Below, piece after piece: positions 16,072-24,090 of a stretch of 64,000 bases of DNA. This stretch comes from Thermoplasmatales archaeon SW_10_69_26 (GTDB lineage: Archaea > Thermoplasmatota > SW-10-69-26), in contig PXUB01000032.1 in NCBI GenBank assembly GCA_003009755.1, forward strand, positions 1 through 64,000, given 5' to 3'. A program made the position numbers and the translations under genes. The notes under the pieces are model-generated. The model did not search any database and was not told the DNA's origin. It saw only the letters and a program-made list of their open reading frames with translations. The first letter of the stretch is position 1. Each line of letters opens with the position of its first letter.

Positions 16072-16904
16072 CCGAGATCTCCCCGCTGGACGGCTCCACG
16101 ATCGACGACGCCGAGCCCCTGCGCGAGTTCTGGGGCTACGGCGAGGCGTCCTTCGCCGAGCTCGTCGACCTGTGCGAGGGCTGTGCCCGCGTCGCCTACG
16201 TCGACGACGAGGCCGTCGGCATGACGTTCGCCTTCCCCTGGCATCCCGTCGGCTGGATCGGCAGCGTGCTCACGCTGCCGGACCACCGCGGGCACGGCAT
16301 CGGGCAAGCCGTCACCGAGGCCGGCATCGAGGCGCTGGGCACGGCCGGTTGCGAGACGGTGAAGCTGTACGCCACGCCGAAGGCTCAACCCCTGTACGAG
16401 CGCATCGGGTTCACCGGCGAGGCGGCCTTCACGGTCGCCCGCGGCGGCGCCCGCCGGGGCCGCGATCCCGACGTCGACCCGCTGGCCGACCACCTCGACG
16501 CGGCCCAGGAGCTCGACCGCGGGGTCTTCGCCGCCGACCGATCGGCGTTCCTCGCATCCAAGCTCGAGCGCTTCCCCGACGCGAGCGTGGCCGTCACCAC
16601 CGACGACGGCGAGCTGGCCGGCTACGGCATCGCCCGCCCCGGGCCGACGGTGACCGAGATCGGGCCCGTCGTGGCGCGCGGCGGCGACGCCAACGTCGCC
16701 CAGCGCCTCGTCGACGGCCTGCTCACCCGGGTCCCCGACCAGGACGTCGAGGTCACCTACCCCCGCGAGGGCTGGGCCGCCTCCTCGAGCTGGTCCTGTC
16801 GGGGCTTCGTCTCGATCGACGAGCCGTTGCAGATGCGGCTGGGCCCGGCCACCGAGGAGCACCGCGATGCGATCGTCGCCGCAGGAGGGCAAGACGTTGG
16901 CTGA
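16068..16904 (+). CDS. GNAT family N-acetyltransferase, apparent AUA start
   Basis: 278 residues. The N-terminal half is a clear GNAT domain: IGSVLTLPDHRGHGIGQAV is the strand-4/loop signature for acetyl-CoA, and PLYERIGFT the usual C-terminal strand. The C-terminal half looks like a second, degenerate GNAT-like lobe without the loop. There is no ATG, GTG or TTG in frame before the domain. The best candidate is ATA at 16068, overlapping the previous stop and preceded by GGAGGGG with 7-nt spacing. The next in-frame ATG would remove the first strands of the domain. The cysS gene starts within its last codons. Confidence 0.75.
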   Translation: MAEISPLDGSTIDDAEPLREFWGYGEASFAELVDLCEGCARVAYVDDEAVGMTFAFPWHPVGWIGSVLTLPDHRGHGIGQAVTEAGIEALGTAGCETVKLYATPKAQPLYERIGFTGEAAFTVARGGARRGRDPDVDPLADHLDAAQELDRGVFAADRSAFLASKLERFPDASVAVTTDDGELAGYGIARPGPTVTEIGPVVARGGDANVAQRLVDGLLTRVPDQDVEVTYPREGWAASSSWSCRGFVSIDEPLQMRLGPATEEHRDAIVAAGGQDVG

Positions 16905-18108
16905 CCCCATCGAGCTGTACGACACCGGCGAGCATCGCGTGCGCGAGCTCGAGACGATCGAGCCCGACCGCGTCCGCCTGTACGTGTGCGGCATCAGCGT
17001 CTCCGGCCCCCCGCACGTCGGCCACGGCCGCAGCTACGTCATCTTCGACGTGCTGCGCCGCGTGCTCGAGCACGCCGGCTACGAGGTCGACCACGTCCAG
17101 AACTTCACCGACGTCGAGCACGCGATAATGAAGCGCGCCGAGAAGCGCGGCCTCGAACCGCTCGCGTACGCCGAGCAGATGATCGAGGCCTACTTCGACG
17201 CGATGGACCGCATCGCGATCAAGCGCGCCGACCGGTTCCCCCGCGTCACCGACTACATCGACGACATCATCGACGCCACGCGCACCCTCGAGGACCACGA
17301 GTGCGCCTACGAGATCGACGACGGCGTCGCCTTCCGCATCTGCGACGTCGAAGGCTTCGGCACCCTGCTCGGCAAAGTCCCAGCCGACGCCGTCGTCCAC
17401 GAGGTCCCCGAGGAGCAGTGGAACGGCCGCGAGACGCCCTTCGACTTCATCGTGTGGCGCAACACCGACGACCTGGGCGTCACCTGGAAGACCAGCTTCG
17501 GCGAAGGCCGCCCCGGCTGGCACACCGAGTGCGCGGTCATGGCCAACGATCTGCTCGGCGAAACGATCGACATCCACGGCGGCGGCGCCGACCTCGTGTT
17601 CCCGCACCACGAATGCGAGCGGGCGATCGCCCGCTGCCTCTCCGACGGCGAGTTCGCCAACTACTGGGTCCACAACGGCCTCGTCACGCTCGACGAGGAG
17701 AAGATGAGCAAGAGCCTGCGCAACTCGGTGCCGCTGTCCGGCGCCATCGACGACCACGGTCCCGCCCAGGTGCGCCTGGCCTACCTCAGCGAGGACTACC
17801 GCGAGACGATGGAGTGGAACGACGCCCGCCTCGCCGACGCCGACGAGCGCGTCCAAGCCCTCCACGACGCCCTGCAAGAGGCCGCCGAGGGCACGCCGGC
17901 GGGCGCCGCCGCCGAGCTACGCGACGAGGCGATCGGTGCCTTGCGCTCGAACCTGGACTTCCCCGCCGCCCTCGAGGCGCTGGACACCGTCGGCCAGCAG
18001 CACACCGACGCCCCCGGAGCCCGGCAAGCCCTGATCGAGGTCCTCGACGTGCTGGGCTTGGCCGAGCTGGAACCGTTCGCGAGCGAGGTCGGGTCCGATG
18101 ACCCGTGA
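16897..18108 (+). CDS. cysS: Cysteinyl-tRNA synthetase
   Basis: 403 residues, class Ia. YVCGISVSGPPHVGHGRS contains the zinc/substrate Cys and the HIGH motif (HVGH); HTECAVM and FPHHECE supply the other zinc ligands; EKMSKS is the KMSKS loop. It is shorter than the usual 460-480 residues, with a trimmed connective peptide, and the highly conserved NITDIDDK is here NFTDVEHA. The related enzyme MshC is of similar length, but mycothiol genes are not visible. The TTG at 16897 is preferred because GGAGGG lies 7 nt before it; ATG at 16867 has no such site. Overlaps genes on both sides. Confidence 0.85.
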   Translation: MADPIELYDTGEHRVRELETIEPDRVRLYVCGISVSGPPHVGHGRSYVIFDVLRRVLEHAGYEVDHVQNFTDVEHAIMKRAEKRGLEPLAYAEQMIEAYFDAMDRIAIKRADRFPRVTDYIDDIIDATRTLEDHECAYEIDDGVAFRICDVEGFGTLLGKVPADAVVHEVPEEQWNGRETPFDFIVWRNTDDLGVTWKTSFGEGRPGWHTECAVMANDLLGETIDIHGGGADLVFPHHECERAIARCLSDGEFANYWVHNGLVTLDEEKMSKSLRNSVPLSGAIDDHGPAQVRLAYLSEDYRETMEWNDARLADADERVQALHDALQEAAEGTPAGAAAELRDEAIGALRSNLDFPAALEALDTVGQQHTDAPGARQALIEVLDVLGLAELEPFASEVGSDDP

Positions 18109-18895
18109 CCTCGACTCCTGGCACCAGGAGATCCCCGCCGTCGCCGCCCACCGCGGCGGCCGCAACATCGGTCCCGAGAACACGATCTACGGCATCCTCG
18201 AGGGCCTGGGCGCCGGCGCCACGCACCTGGAGATCGACGTGCGCGGCACCGCCGACGACCACGCTGTCTGCTTTCACGACGACAACGCCCAGCGCACCTG
18301 CCGTGAGGACGTCGAGATCGCCGACCTCACGCTCGAGGAGGTGCGCGAACTCGATCCCTGCACCAAGTGGAGCGAGCTGGCCGGCATCGCCACCGGCGAG
18401 CAGGACCCACCCCAAGGGATGCGGGCCCGGCACTTCCAGGTGCCCGAGCTGCACGAGATCCTGGAGCTGTTCAGCGGCGTGCCGACCATCCTCGACCTGA
18501 AGGACACGGCGCCCGTCGGCGTGGTCGTCGACGCGATCGAGGAGGGCTGGCAACGCGAGAAAGACCTGCTCTTGGGCGGCTTCGACGACGACAAGATCGA
18601 CGAAGTGGCCAGCCAGCTCGACGGCGTGCCCCGCACGACCGGTCGCGACGAGGCCGAGGCGTTCTTCTCGGGGGAGACGATCGAGGCGGAGGCCCTCATC
18701 ATCCCGCCCACGCACGAAGGCATCGACCTCGTCGACCAAACCACCGTCGACCGCGCCCACGACCAGGGGGCCGCCGTCTGGGTCTGGACGATCAACGACG
18801 CTGCCCACGCTCGCCAGCTGTTCGAGCTGGGCGTCGACGGGATCATCACCGACGAGCCCGACAAGCTGGCCCGGGCCCGCGCCCGGTCGATCTGA
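18098..18895 (+). CDS. Glycerophosphodiester phosphodiesterase
   Basis: 265-residue TIM-barrel GDPD. AHRGGRNIGPENT and the E-x-D in LEIDVRGTADD give the catalytic His, Glu and Asp, and FHDD holds the second catalytic His. LDLKD and the final DGIITDEPD match the family. It should cleave glycerophosphodiesters to glycerol phosphate and an alcohol. Last gene of the tightly overlapping run, 11 nt inside cysS. A second GDPD of only about 240 residues occurs at 51.2 kb. Confidence 0.92.
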   Translation: MTRDLDSWHQEIPAVAAHRGGRNIGPENTIYGILEGLGAGATHLEIDVRGTADDHAVCFHDDNAQRTCREDVEIADLTLEEVRELDPCTKWSELAGIATGEQDPPQGMRARHFQVPELHEILELFSGVPTILDLKDTAPVGVVVDAIEEGWQREKDLLLGGFDDDKIDEVASQLDGVPRTTGRDEAEAFFSGETIEAEALIIPPTHEGIDLVDQTTVDRAHDQGAAVWVWTINDAAHARQLFELGVDGIITDEPDKLARARARSI

Positions 18896-18947
18896 GACCC
18901 CCAGCGCCACCGCTCGAAGGGGACCTCGAGCGGGAGCCGCGGCGACC

Positions 18948-19304
18948 TCAGCCCGGCAGGCGCGTCGTCGTCACCGATTCCGAGGCCAAGGTTCCATCCT
19001 CGAAGAGGCGAGCCCGACGGGTGAGGAAACCCGCGGCTGTGTCGAAACGGACGTGGCTAGTGCATCCCATCCAGCGGCGGGGAGCCCCCCCGCCGTTGAA
19101 AAGGGTTCCGAAGCCGACGCGCCCTGAGGCCCCGTCCCGTGGCGTCATCCGGCGGGCCCGGGAGGGGCCTTCGCCGAGGGAGCCGCCCCGCTCGGCCTCG
19201 TACACCCTCGCCCGGCGGACCACCGTTCCCTCGTCCACCTCGACGCGGATCCGATGCTCGGGGTCCTCGCGATCGGGCTCGGTCCGACGGGCGAGTTCGG
19301 GCAT
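18948..19304 (-). CDS. Hypothetical small protein
   Basis: 118 residues, no recognised family. The main support is a TTAT box exactly 27 nt before the ATG at 19304, the spacing seen for other genes here. The composition is reasonable (RVEVDEGTVVRRARVYEAE, then a Gly/Arg-rich middle). An opposite frame is also open, so this could be a chance reading frame. No signal peptide or membrane segment. Confidence 0.45.
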   Translation of the reverse strand: MPELARRTEPDREDPEHRIRVEVDEGTVVRRARVYEAERGGSLGEGPSRARRMTPRDGASGRVGFGTLFNGGGAPRRWMGCTSHVRFDTAAGFLTRRARLFEDGTLASESVTTTRLPG

Positions 19305-19448
19305 GGGTCGGGCACGCACCTCGACGGAGATAAGCCATCACACGGCCGCTACCTGCGCGTTACGCAAGCGAGCCTGCGAACGCTCTCGCGACCACGAGGT
19401 GGCGAAAACGAGACCCGAGTCGGGCCAGGCTCGGCTTGCATCGCGCGG

Positions 19449-20636
19449 TCAGGCATCGGGTGGGGTCCAGCGTCGGCCGATCCAGAACCCCACGGCGAGC
19501 GCCGTCAGGTGGAAGGCCGGCGTGTAGCTCTGCAGGTAGAACCACCCGACGTTGGCCTCCCAGAACACGAAGAAGCCGAGCAGCGGCCAGGACGCGCGGG
19601 CCCGGCTCGCGAGCGCGCCCATGAGGCCGAAAGCGCCCGCCGAGCCGCCCGACCACGTCCGCCGCCAGGCCTCCTCGAAGAACGCGACGTCCGGCAACGC
19701 GGCCACCAGCGCGTGCAGGAGGACACCGGCCGCGATCGCGCCCGCCAGACCGCTGGCGAGGAACACCGCCGCGGCCCGCCCGGTGCCCTCGCGCACCTCG
19801 ACAGCCAGCCCGAACAAGGCCAACAGCGCCGTGACGTACACGAACTGGACCAAATCGTGGTTCAGGAACGGCGCGGTCGCCAGCGAGAGGGCGGCCTCGA
19901 GCGGCGCCCGCGTCAGATCGGGGATCTCGTAGAGGAACGGCTCGACGGCGCGCTGGTCGAGGCCGAACCCGTCCCGGGTCTGCTCGCCCCAGGCGAGGAA
20001 GACCGACCACCCGACGGCGAGGTACCCGAGCGTCGCCGGAGCCCGAAGCAACGCCTCCGGCAGACCGGGCCACGCGCGGCGAGCCGGCACGCTGGCCCAC
20101 GGGAAGTAGGAGTCCAGCGGGTCGTCCCCGGGCCGAACGGGATCGGGAACCTCGCGGATCGCCCACCAGGCCGACAGCAGGATGGTCGCGGGCGCCAGCA
20201 GAACCACGGATCCGAAGCCCGCCCACGCGGCCAGCCCGCCAGCCACCAGGCCGGCCAGAGCCCCGGCCGCCCACGCCCCTCGCGTAACTCCCGGCAGGTG
20301 GTGCAAGCCCCAGACGGCCACCGCGCCGGCGGCGCCCGCCAGGGGGTGCGTGACCCATCGGACGCGATCCGGCAACGCGAGCGGGTCGAAGCAGGCCAGC
20401 ACCAGGAACGCGAGACCGGCCAGCGGCAGGGCCGCGTCGAGCACGTGGCGGGGGCCCAGCGCGTTCCCGCGAGCGCGGAGGGCGACGAGGGTCGCCAGGC
20501 CGCCGAGGAGCCCCACAGCCAGGGCCCACGGTTCCCCCGGCGCCAGGTCCGCCAGGCCCATCGGGGCCGCGGCCGCGAGAGCCGCCAGCGTGAGGCCGGC
20601 GGCCCGGCGGGTGCGCGATCGGTGGCCCTCCCGCAT
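19449..20636 (-). CDS. Rhomboid-like integral membrane protein
   Basis: 395 residues with about ten hydrophobic segments. The C-terminal half resembles a rhomboid intramembrane serine protease: NHDLVQFVYV, a GGSAGAFGLMGA segment in the position of the GxSG catalytic serine helix, and AFHLTALAVGF where the catalytic His helix lies. The first half (five hydrophobic segments) is extra. The exact GASG is altered to GGSA, with the Ser still present, so activity is plausible but not certain. Confidence 0.7.
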   Translation of the reverse strand: MREGHRSRTRRAAGLTLAALAAAAPMGLADLAPGEPWALAVGLLGGLATLVALRARGNALGPRHVLDAALPLAGLAFLVLACFDPLALPDRVRWVTHPLAGAAGAVAVWGLHHLPGVTRGAWAAGALAGLVAGGLAAWAGFGSVVLLAPATILLSAWWAIREVPDPVRPGDDPLDSYFPWASVPARRAWPGLPEALLRAPATLGYLAVGWSVFLAWGEQTRDGFGLDQRAVEPFLYEIPDLTRAPLEAALSLATAPFLNHDLVQFVYVTALLALFGLAVEVREGTGRAAAVFLASGLAGAIAAGVLLHALVAALPDVAFFEEAWRRTWSGGSAGAFGLMGALASRARASWPLLGFFVFWEANVGWFYLQSYTPAFHLTALAVGFWIGRRWTPPDA

Positions 20637-20796
20637 CGGCGAGAGGGAGGACCCGAGCCGTCAAGAGGCCTGCGACGTCGAGCGGAGAGCGACACCGGGA
20701 TCGGCGAGCTCGTACTCGTCGGGGACGCCCTGCCTGACACGGGAGCGGAACGCGGCCCGGGGTGGAAACCCCCCGCCTCCCGAGCCGTCCCTCGGA

Positions 20797-21222
20797 TCAG
20801 ATCGGTCGCAGCCCACCGATCTGCTCGAGGATGCCCTTCTCGTCGGTCTGGATCCAGGAGGCGACCAGCTTGCCGTCCTCGAAGCGGTCGATCTCGATGC
20901 CGGAGGCCTCGACCCCCTCGTCGCTGGGCGCGACCCCGAACAGCGGGCCCGCGTGCGTGCCCCGCATCGTCCAGCGGACGGCTACCCGGTCGCCGTCGAC
21001 GAGCACGTCCTCGATCTCGAAGGACAGGTCCTCGAAGGCCTCCCTGGTGCTCTCCGCCAGCCCCCGGTAGAGGTTGGGGCCTGTGAAGTCCCCGGGGAGC
21101 TCGTCCTCCTCCGGCAGCGTGTAGTCCTCGGCCACGAGATCGTCCGCGACGGAGGGGTCTTCGCCGTTCCAGACGCCGTCGATGAGCCGCCGGATCCGCT
21201 GCTCGAGGTCGGAACCAGGCAT
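20797..21222 (-). CDS. SnoaL-like NTF2-fold protein
   Basis: 141 residues, one NTF2/SnoaL-type alpha+beta barrel: helix LEQRIRRLIDGVWN, the strand DDLVAEDYTL, the GPNLYRGLAE region, and VAVRWTMRGTHAGPLFGVAPSDEGV followed by IEIDRFEDGKLVASW. Family members act as polyketide cyclases, epoxide hydrolases or simple ligand binders; no specific function can be given. A 165-bp repeat lies just upstream of its start. Confidence 0.8.
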   Translation of the reverse strand: MPGSDLEQRIRRLIDGVWNGEDPSVADDLVAEDYTLPEEDELPGDFTGPNLYRGLAESTREAFEDLSFEIEDVLVDGDRVAVRWTMRGTHAGPLFGVAPSDEGVEASGIEIDRFEDGKLVASWIQTDEKGILEQIGGLRPI

Positions 21223-21270
21223 CGCTGCGCGGTAGGTGAGCCTCTTGCTTGAAGCCTGTGCGGGAGGGCC

Positions 21271-21441
21271 AGCGCGCTGTAAGGATAAGAAACGGGGGGG
21301 CCACCAAGTACGCGAAGGGACGCCAGGGCACAAAGGAGAGCAGCTGCCGTTACGAAGCTCCCGGCCGGCGAGTCACAGGTCCTTCGTGGCCTTGGCGATC
21401 CTTCGTGTCCTTCGCGGCCCCTGCTTAACGAGACAGCCGGG
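21271..21441 (+). repeat. Dispersed 165-bp repeat, copy A1
   Basis: Nearly identical to the copy at 47694-47855 in the opposite orientation, from GCGCTGTAAGG to ACGAGACAGCCGGG. Contains short internal units CCTTCGTGGCC, CCTTCGTGTCC, CCTTCGCGGCC. No protein-coding potential. It fills the gap between polB and the SnoaL-like gene. Confidence 0.8.
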
Positions 21442-21454
21442 AGGACCAGGCCCG

Positions 21455-23650
21455 TCACAGGTACTCGGCGAGGCTGCGCTGGTCGGCAGGCCGGGCCTCG
21501 ATCCCGAGCCGGTCGAGCAGCTTGGTCAACAGTTCGAGGTAGTAGTCCTCGTCGAGCTCGTCGAAGGCGCCCGGCCAGGCGACGTCGTAGCCCCCTTCGG
21601 TCTTCACGTAGGGGATCTGGTCGCCTTGGGAGACCTCGCGGCCTCGGCGCTGGGCGGCGCGGGCGACCTGGGCGGCGACGTGGTTCGTGGCCTCGTAGGC
21701 GTCCGGGTCCTTGCCGAGTCGCACCCGCATCACGAAGTCCTCGCGATCGTAGCGGGACAGATCCAGCGCCTGGCTGGCGATCTCGTCCACGTCCTCGCGG
21801 TCCTCCAGCCGGGCGCGGGCCACCTCGTCGAGCGCCGCGTCGAACAACGGCGCCCGCGAGCTGCCCTTGAAGGCGACGCCGTGACGCTCGATCCGGCCGT
21901 CCTCGTGCAGCAGGAGGTAGTTCTTGCCCTCGTGGAACCAGCCGGCCTCGAAGGGGTCGGCGTCCACGCTGAGCACGGGCTCGGCGCCGATCTCCTCGGC
22001 CAGCACGCGGTTGACGTGGGCCTCGATCGGGTCCGGATCGATCCGGCCCTCGGCGTAGACGCCGTCGGTGTCGGTCTCGATCTTGGCCTCGCCGAGCAGG
22101 TCCTCGACTTCTTGGATCAGGTGCCGGGCGGTGCCGACGATCGCCATCGCGACCGGGAGCGAGGCGTACCGGGCGTGCCGGCTGGCCATGACGCCGTACA
22201 CGCTGTTGAGGATGACCTTGATCATGCCCTGTCGGCTGGTGTCTTGGCTGCCGCCCTCGTCGGCGCGGGCCTTCTGCTTGAGTTCCAGCCGGTAGGCGAG
22301 CAGCTCGCCCAGCTCCTCGGCCAGCGGCGAGCGGCCCTCGATGGAGACCTCGTGCCGGGTGCCGCGGTTCGGGTCGGGCACGCGCAGCGTGAGCGTGTCG
22401 GCCTTGCGGTGGGCCTCGAAGCCGCCCTCCCTCACGGTGCCCTCGTAGCGGGTGTTGTCGGCCCCAGCGCCGAGGGCGACGAGGATCGAGGGGTACATCG
22501 AGGCGAAGTCCACCAGGGTCACAGGGCGGAACAGGCCCCGCCGGTAGATCTCGACGATGCCGCCCACGAAGCCCTCGCCGCCGGTCTGCTCGTAAAGATC
22601 GGGGAACCGCTGTTCGTTCGTGCCGTCCGAGATGACGCTCTCCTCGACGAAGATCCGTCCCTGGAGGGTGCGGGCGTGGAAGCTGGCCGTCGCCTCGGCG
22701 ATCGTCTGCAACGGGGCGCCGTAGAAGTCGGCCAGCTCGACGTCGTTGGCCAGGTAGGGCTGGCCGATCTGGCGCGACAGCTCGACGTCGTTCTCGTTGT
22801 ACCGGGCCAAGCGGCCCTCCTCGGCCAGCTTCACCGTGTTCGTGACGTCGGCCTCGAGCACGTCGAGGCCGTGCCACTCGGCCACGGTCTCCAGCGAGCG
22901 GTCCTTGATCCCGATCAGGGTCTGGTCGGCTCGCACCTTGTCGTACACGTCGTACAGCAGCCGCCCGACGACGCGCTGGCCTTTGCCCCACCGAGCCTCC
23001 TCGATGCGGCCCCCCTCGCGGTGCAGGGGCGTCTCGTCGAGGTCGTGGGCCTGCAACCGGGCGCGCAGCCGCGGCAGATCGTAGCGGGCGACGTTGTAGC
23101 CGGCGAGCACGTCCGGATCGTGCACCTCCAGCGCCCCCAGGAACGCCTCCAACACGGCCCGCTCGTCGGCCGGATCGACGACGCTGGTCGGCGCCTCGTC
23201 GTCCCCGGCCCAGGCGATCGAGACGATCGGGGCGTCCTCGTCGGGGAACCCGGACCCGGTGGTGCGCTGCTCGATGTCGACGTGCAGGCTCGACAGCTCG
23301 CCGTTGGGGAACCGGCGGTAGTAGTCGGGCCGGTCGAGCAGGACGCGGTGGACGAACGGGATGTGGGCCTCGGCGACCTCGTCCTCGGACCGAGCGTGCG
23401 CTGCGTCGGCCAGCTCGCGCACGTTGGCGAACTCGGCCCTCACCCACGTCTCCTCGTCCAACGTCGACAACGGCCGGCGCGTGACCTCGCGCTGGCGCAG
23501 CGGCTCGTGCCCGAAGGGCTCGCGAGCATAGCAGTAGGGATCGATCGGGGCCTCGACCCGCGTCGGGCCGCCCTGGGCCCACACCCGCAGGTACTGCTCG
23601 TTCCCCTCGATCGTGCGCTCGGCCGCCAGCGGGACGTCCACGCTGGGCAA
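21455..23650 (-). CDS. polB: Family B DNA polymerase
   Basis: 731 residues with both domains intact. Exonuclease motifs: SSLHVDIEQR (DxE), GYNVARYDLP, and YNENDV (YxxxD). Polymerase motifs: DFASMYPSIL (motif A), VILNSVYGVM (motif B), and DTDGVYAE (motif C, both Asp). It should synthesise DNA with 3'-5' proofreading. The length is close to the compact archaeal PolB enzymes and no intein is present. Whether it is the main replicase cannot be decided here. Start is TTG (23650) or GTG (23641); a TTCTTA box lies about 25 nt upstream. No replication partner gene is adjacent. Confidence 0.92.
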   Translation of the reverse strand: MPSVDVPLAAERTIEGNEQYLRVWAQGGPTRVEAPIDPYCYAREPFGHEPLRQREVTRRPLSTLDEETWVRAEFANVRELADAAHARSEDEVAEAHIPFVHRVLLDRPDYYRRFPNGELSSLHVDIEQRTTGSGFPDEDAPIVSIAWAGDDEAPTSVVDPADERAVLEAFLGALEVHDPDVLAGYNVARYDLPRLRARLQAHDLDETPLHREGGRIEEARWGKGQRVVGRLLYDVYDKVRADQTLIGIKDRSLETVAEWHGLDVLEADVTNTVKLAEEGRLARYNENDVELSRQIGQPYLANDVELADFYGAPLQTIAEATASFHARTLQGRIFVEESVISDGTNEQRFPDLYEQTGGEGFVGGIVEIYRRGLFRPVTLVDFASMYPSILVALGAGADNTRYEGTVREGGFEAHRKADTLTLRVPDPNRGTRHEVSIEGRSPLAEELGELLAYRLELKQKARADEGGSQDTSRQGMIKVILNSVYGVMASRHARYASLPVAMAIVGTARHLIQEVEDLLGEAKIETDTDGVYAEGRIDPDPIEAHVNRVLAEEIGAEPVLSVDADPFEAGWFHEGKNYLLLHEDGRIERHGVAFKGSSRAPLFDAALDEVARARLEDREDVDEIASQALDLSRYDREDFVMRVRLGKDPDAYEATNHVAAQVARAAQRRGREVSQGDQIPYVKTEGGYDVAWPGAFDELDEDYYLELLTKLLDRLGIEARPADQRSLAEYL

Positions 23651-24090
23651 CGCAGGGGGGCGAGGGGTAAGAATGGATGGGTCGAGATGCTCCCAAACGC
23701 CGCACAGAGTAACGCGACAACGTAGGCTCGGATGGCAGGAGCGTTGTCGGTATCGGTGGACACAAGGTCGGTCGGTGCCGGATCTTCGGCGTCGTCTTAC
23801 TCGAGGATCCCTGTCGGGTCAGGTCGTGAACGGCCGAGAGGGCCTTCGCCTCGTCACGTGGTTCCCCGCACGTCCGTCCGTAGAAATGGAGTAGCCCTCG
23901 CATACCGATTCCCAAGCGGCGATCGGCTTGGTGAGATGCCCGATGATAGCTGAGTGATTCTCAGCCTATGTCAGTAGTACCACTCACCACGAACCAACCC
24001 CTAGCCAGGGACCCTCCCTTGCGATTGACCCGAGGTGTCGCGTCCGTGACATCCCCAACCCAAAGTAAGGCTCGCTGGGTCAGGCCATGC
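23651..24090. other. 440-nt gap upstream of the beta-helix gene
   Basis: No convincing reading frame. It contains the polB promoter region at its left end, an imperfect hairpin ATAG-CTGAG/CTCAGCCTAT near 23946-23969, and a CAAAGTAAGG box about 27 nt before the beta-helix start. GC is lower than in the flanking genes. Confidence 0.4.

Noticed and set aside
16897-18108. MshC (mycothiol ligase) instead of CysRS
   Set aside because: Length is similar, but the zinc ligands and KMSKS fit CysRS, and no mycothiol genes are nearby; kept as a minor alternative.
20982-23915. 977-codon frame on the minus strand and an 829-codon frame on the plus strand across polB
   Set aside because: polB in its own frame carries all exonuclease and polymerase motifs; the others are Arg/Pro or Val/Leu shadows.
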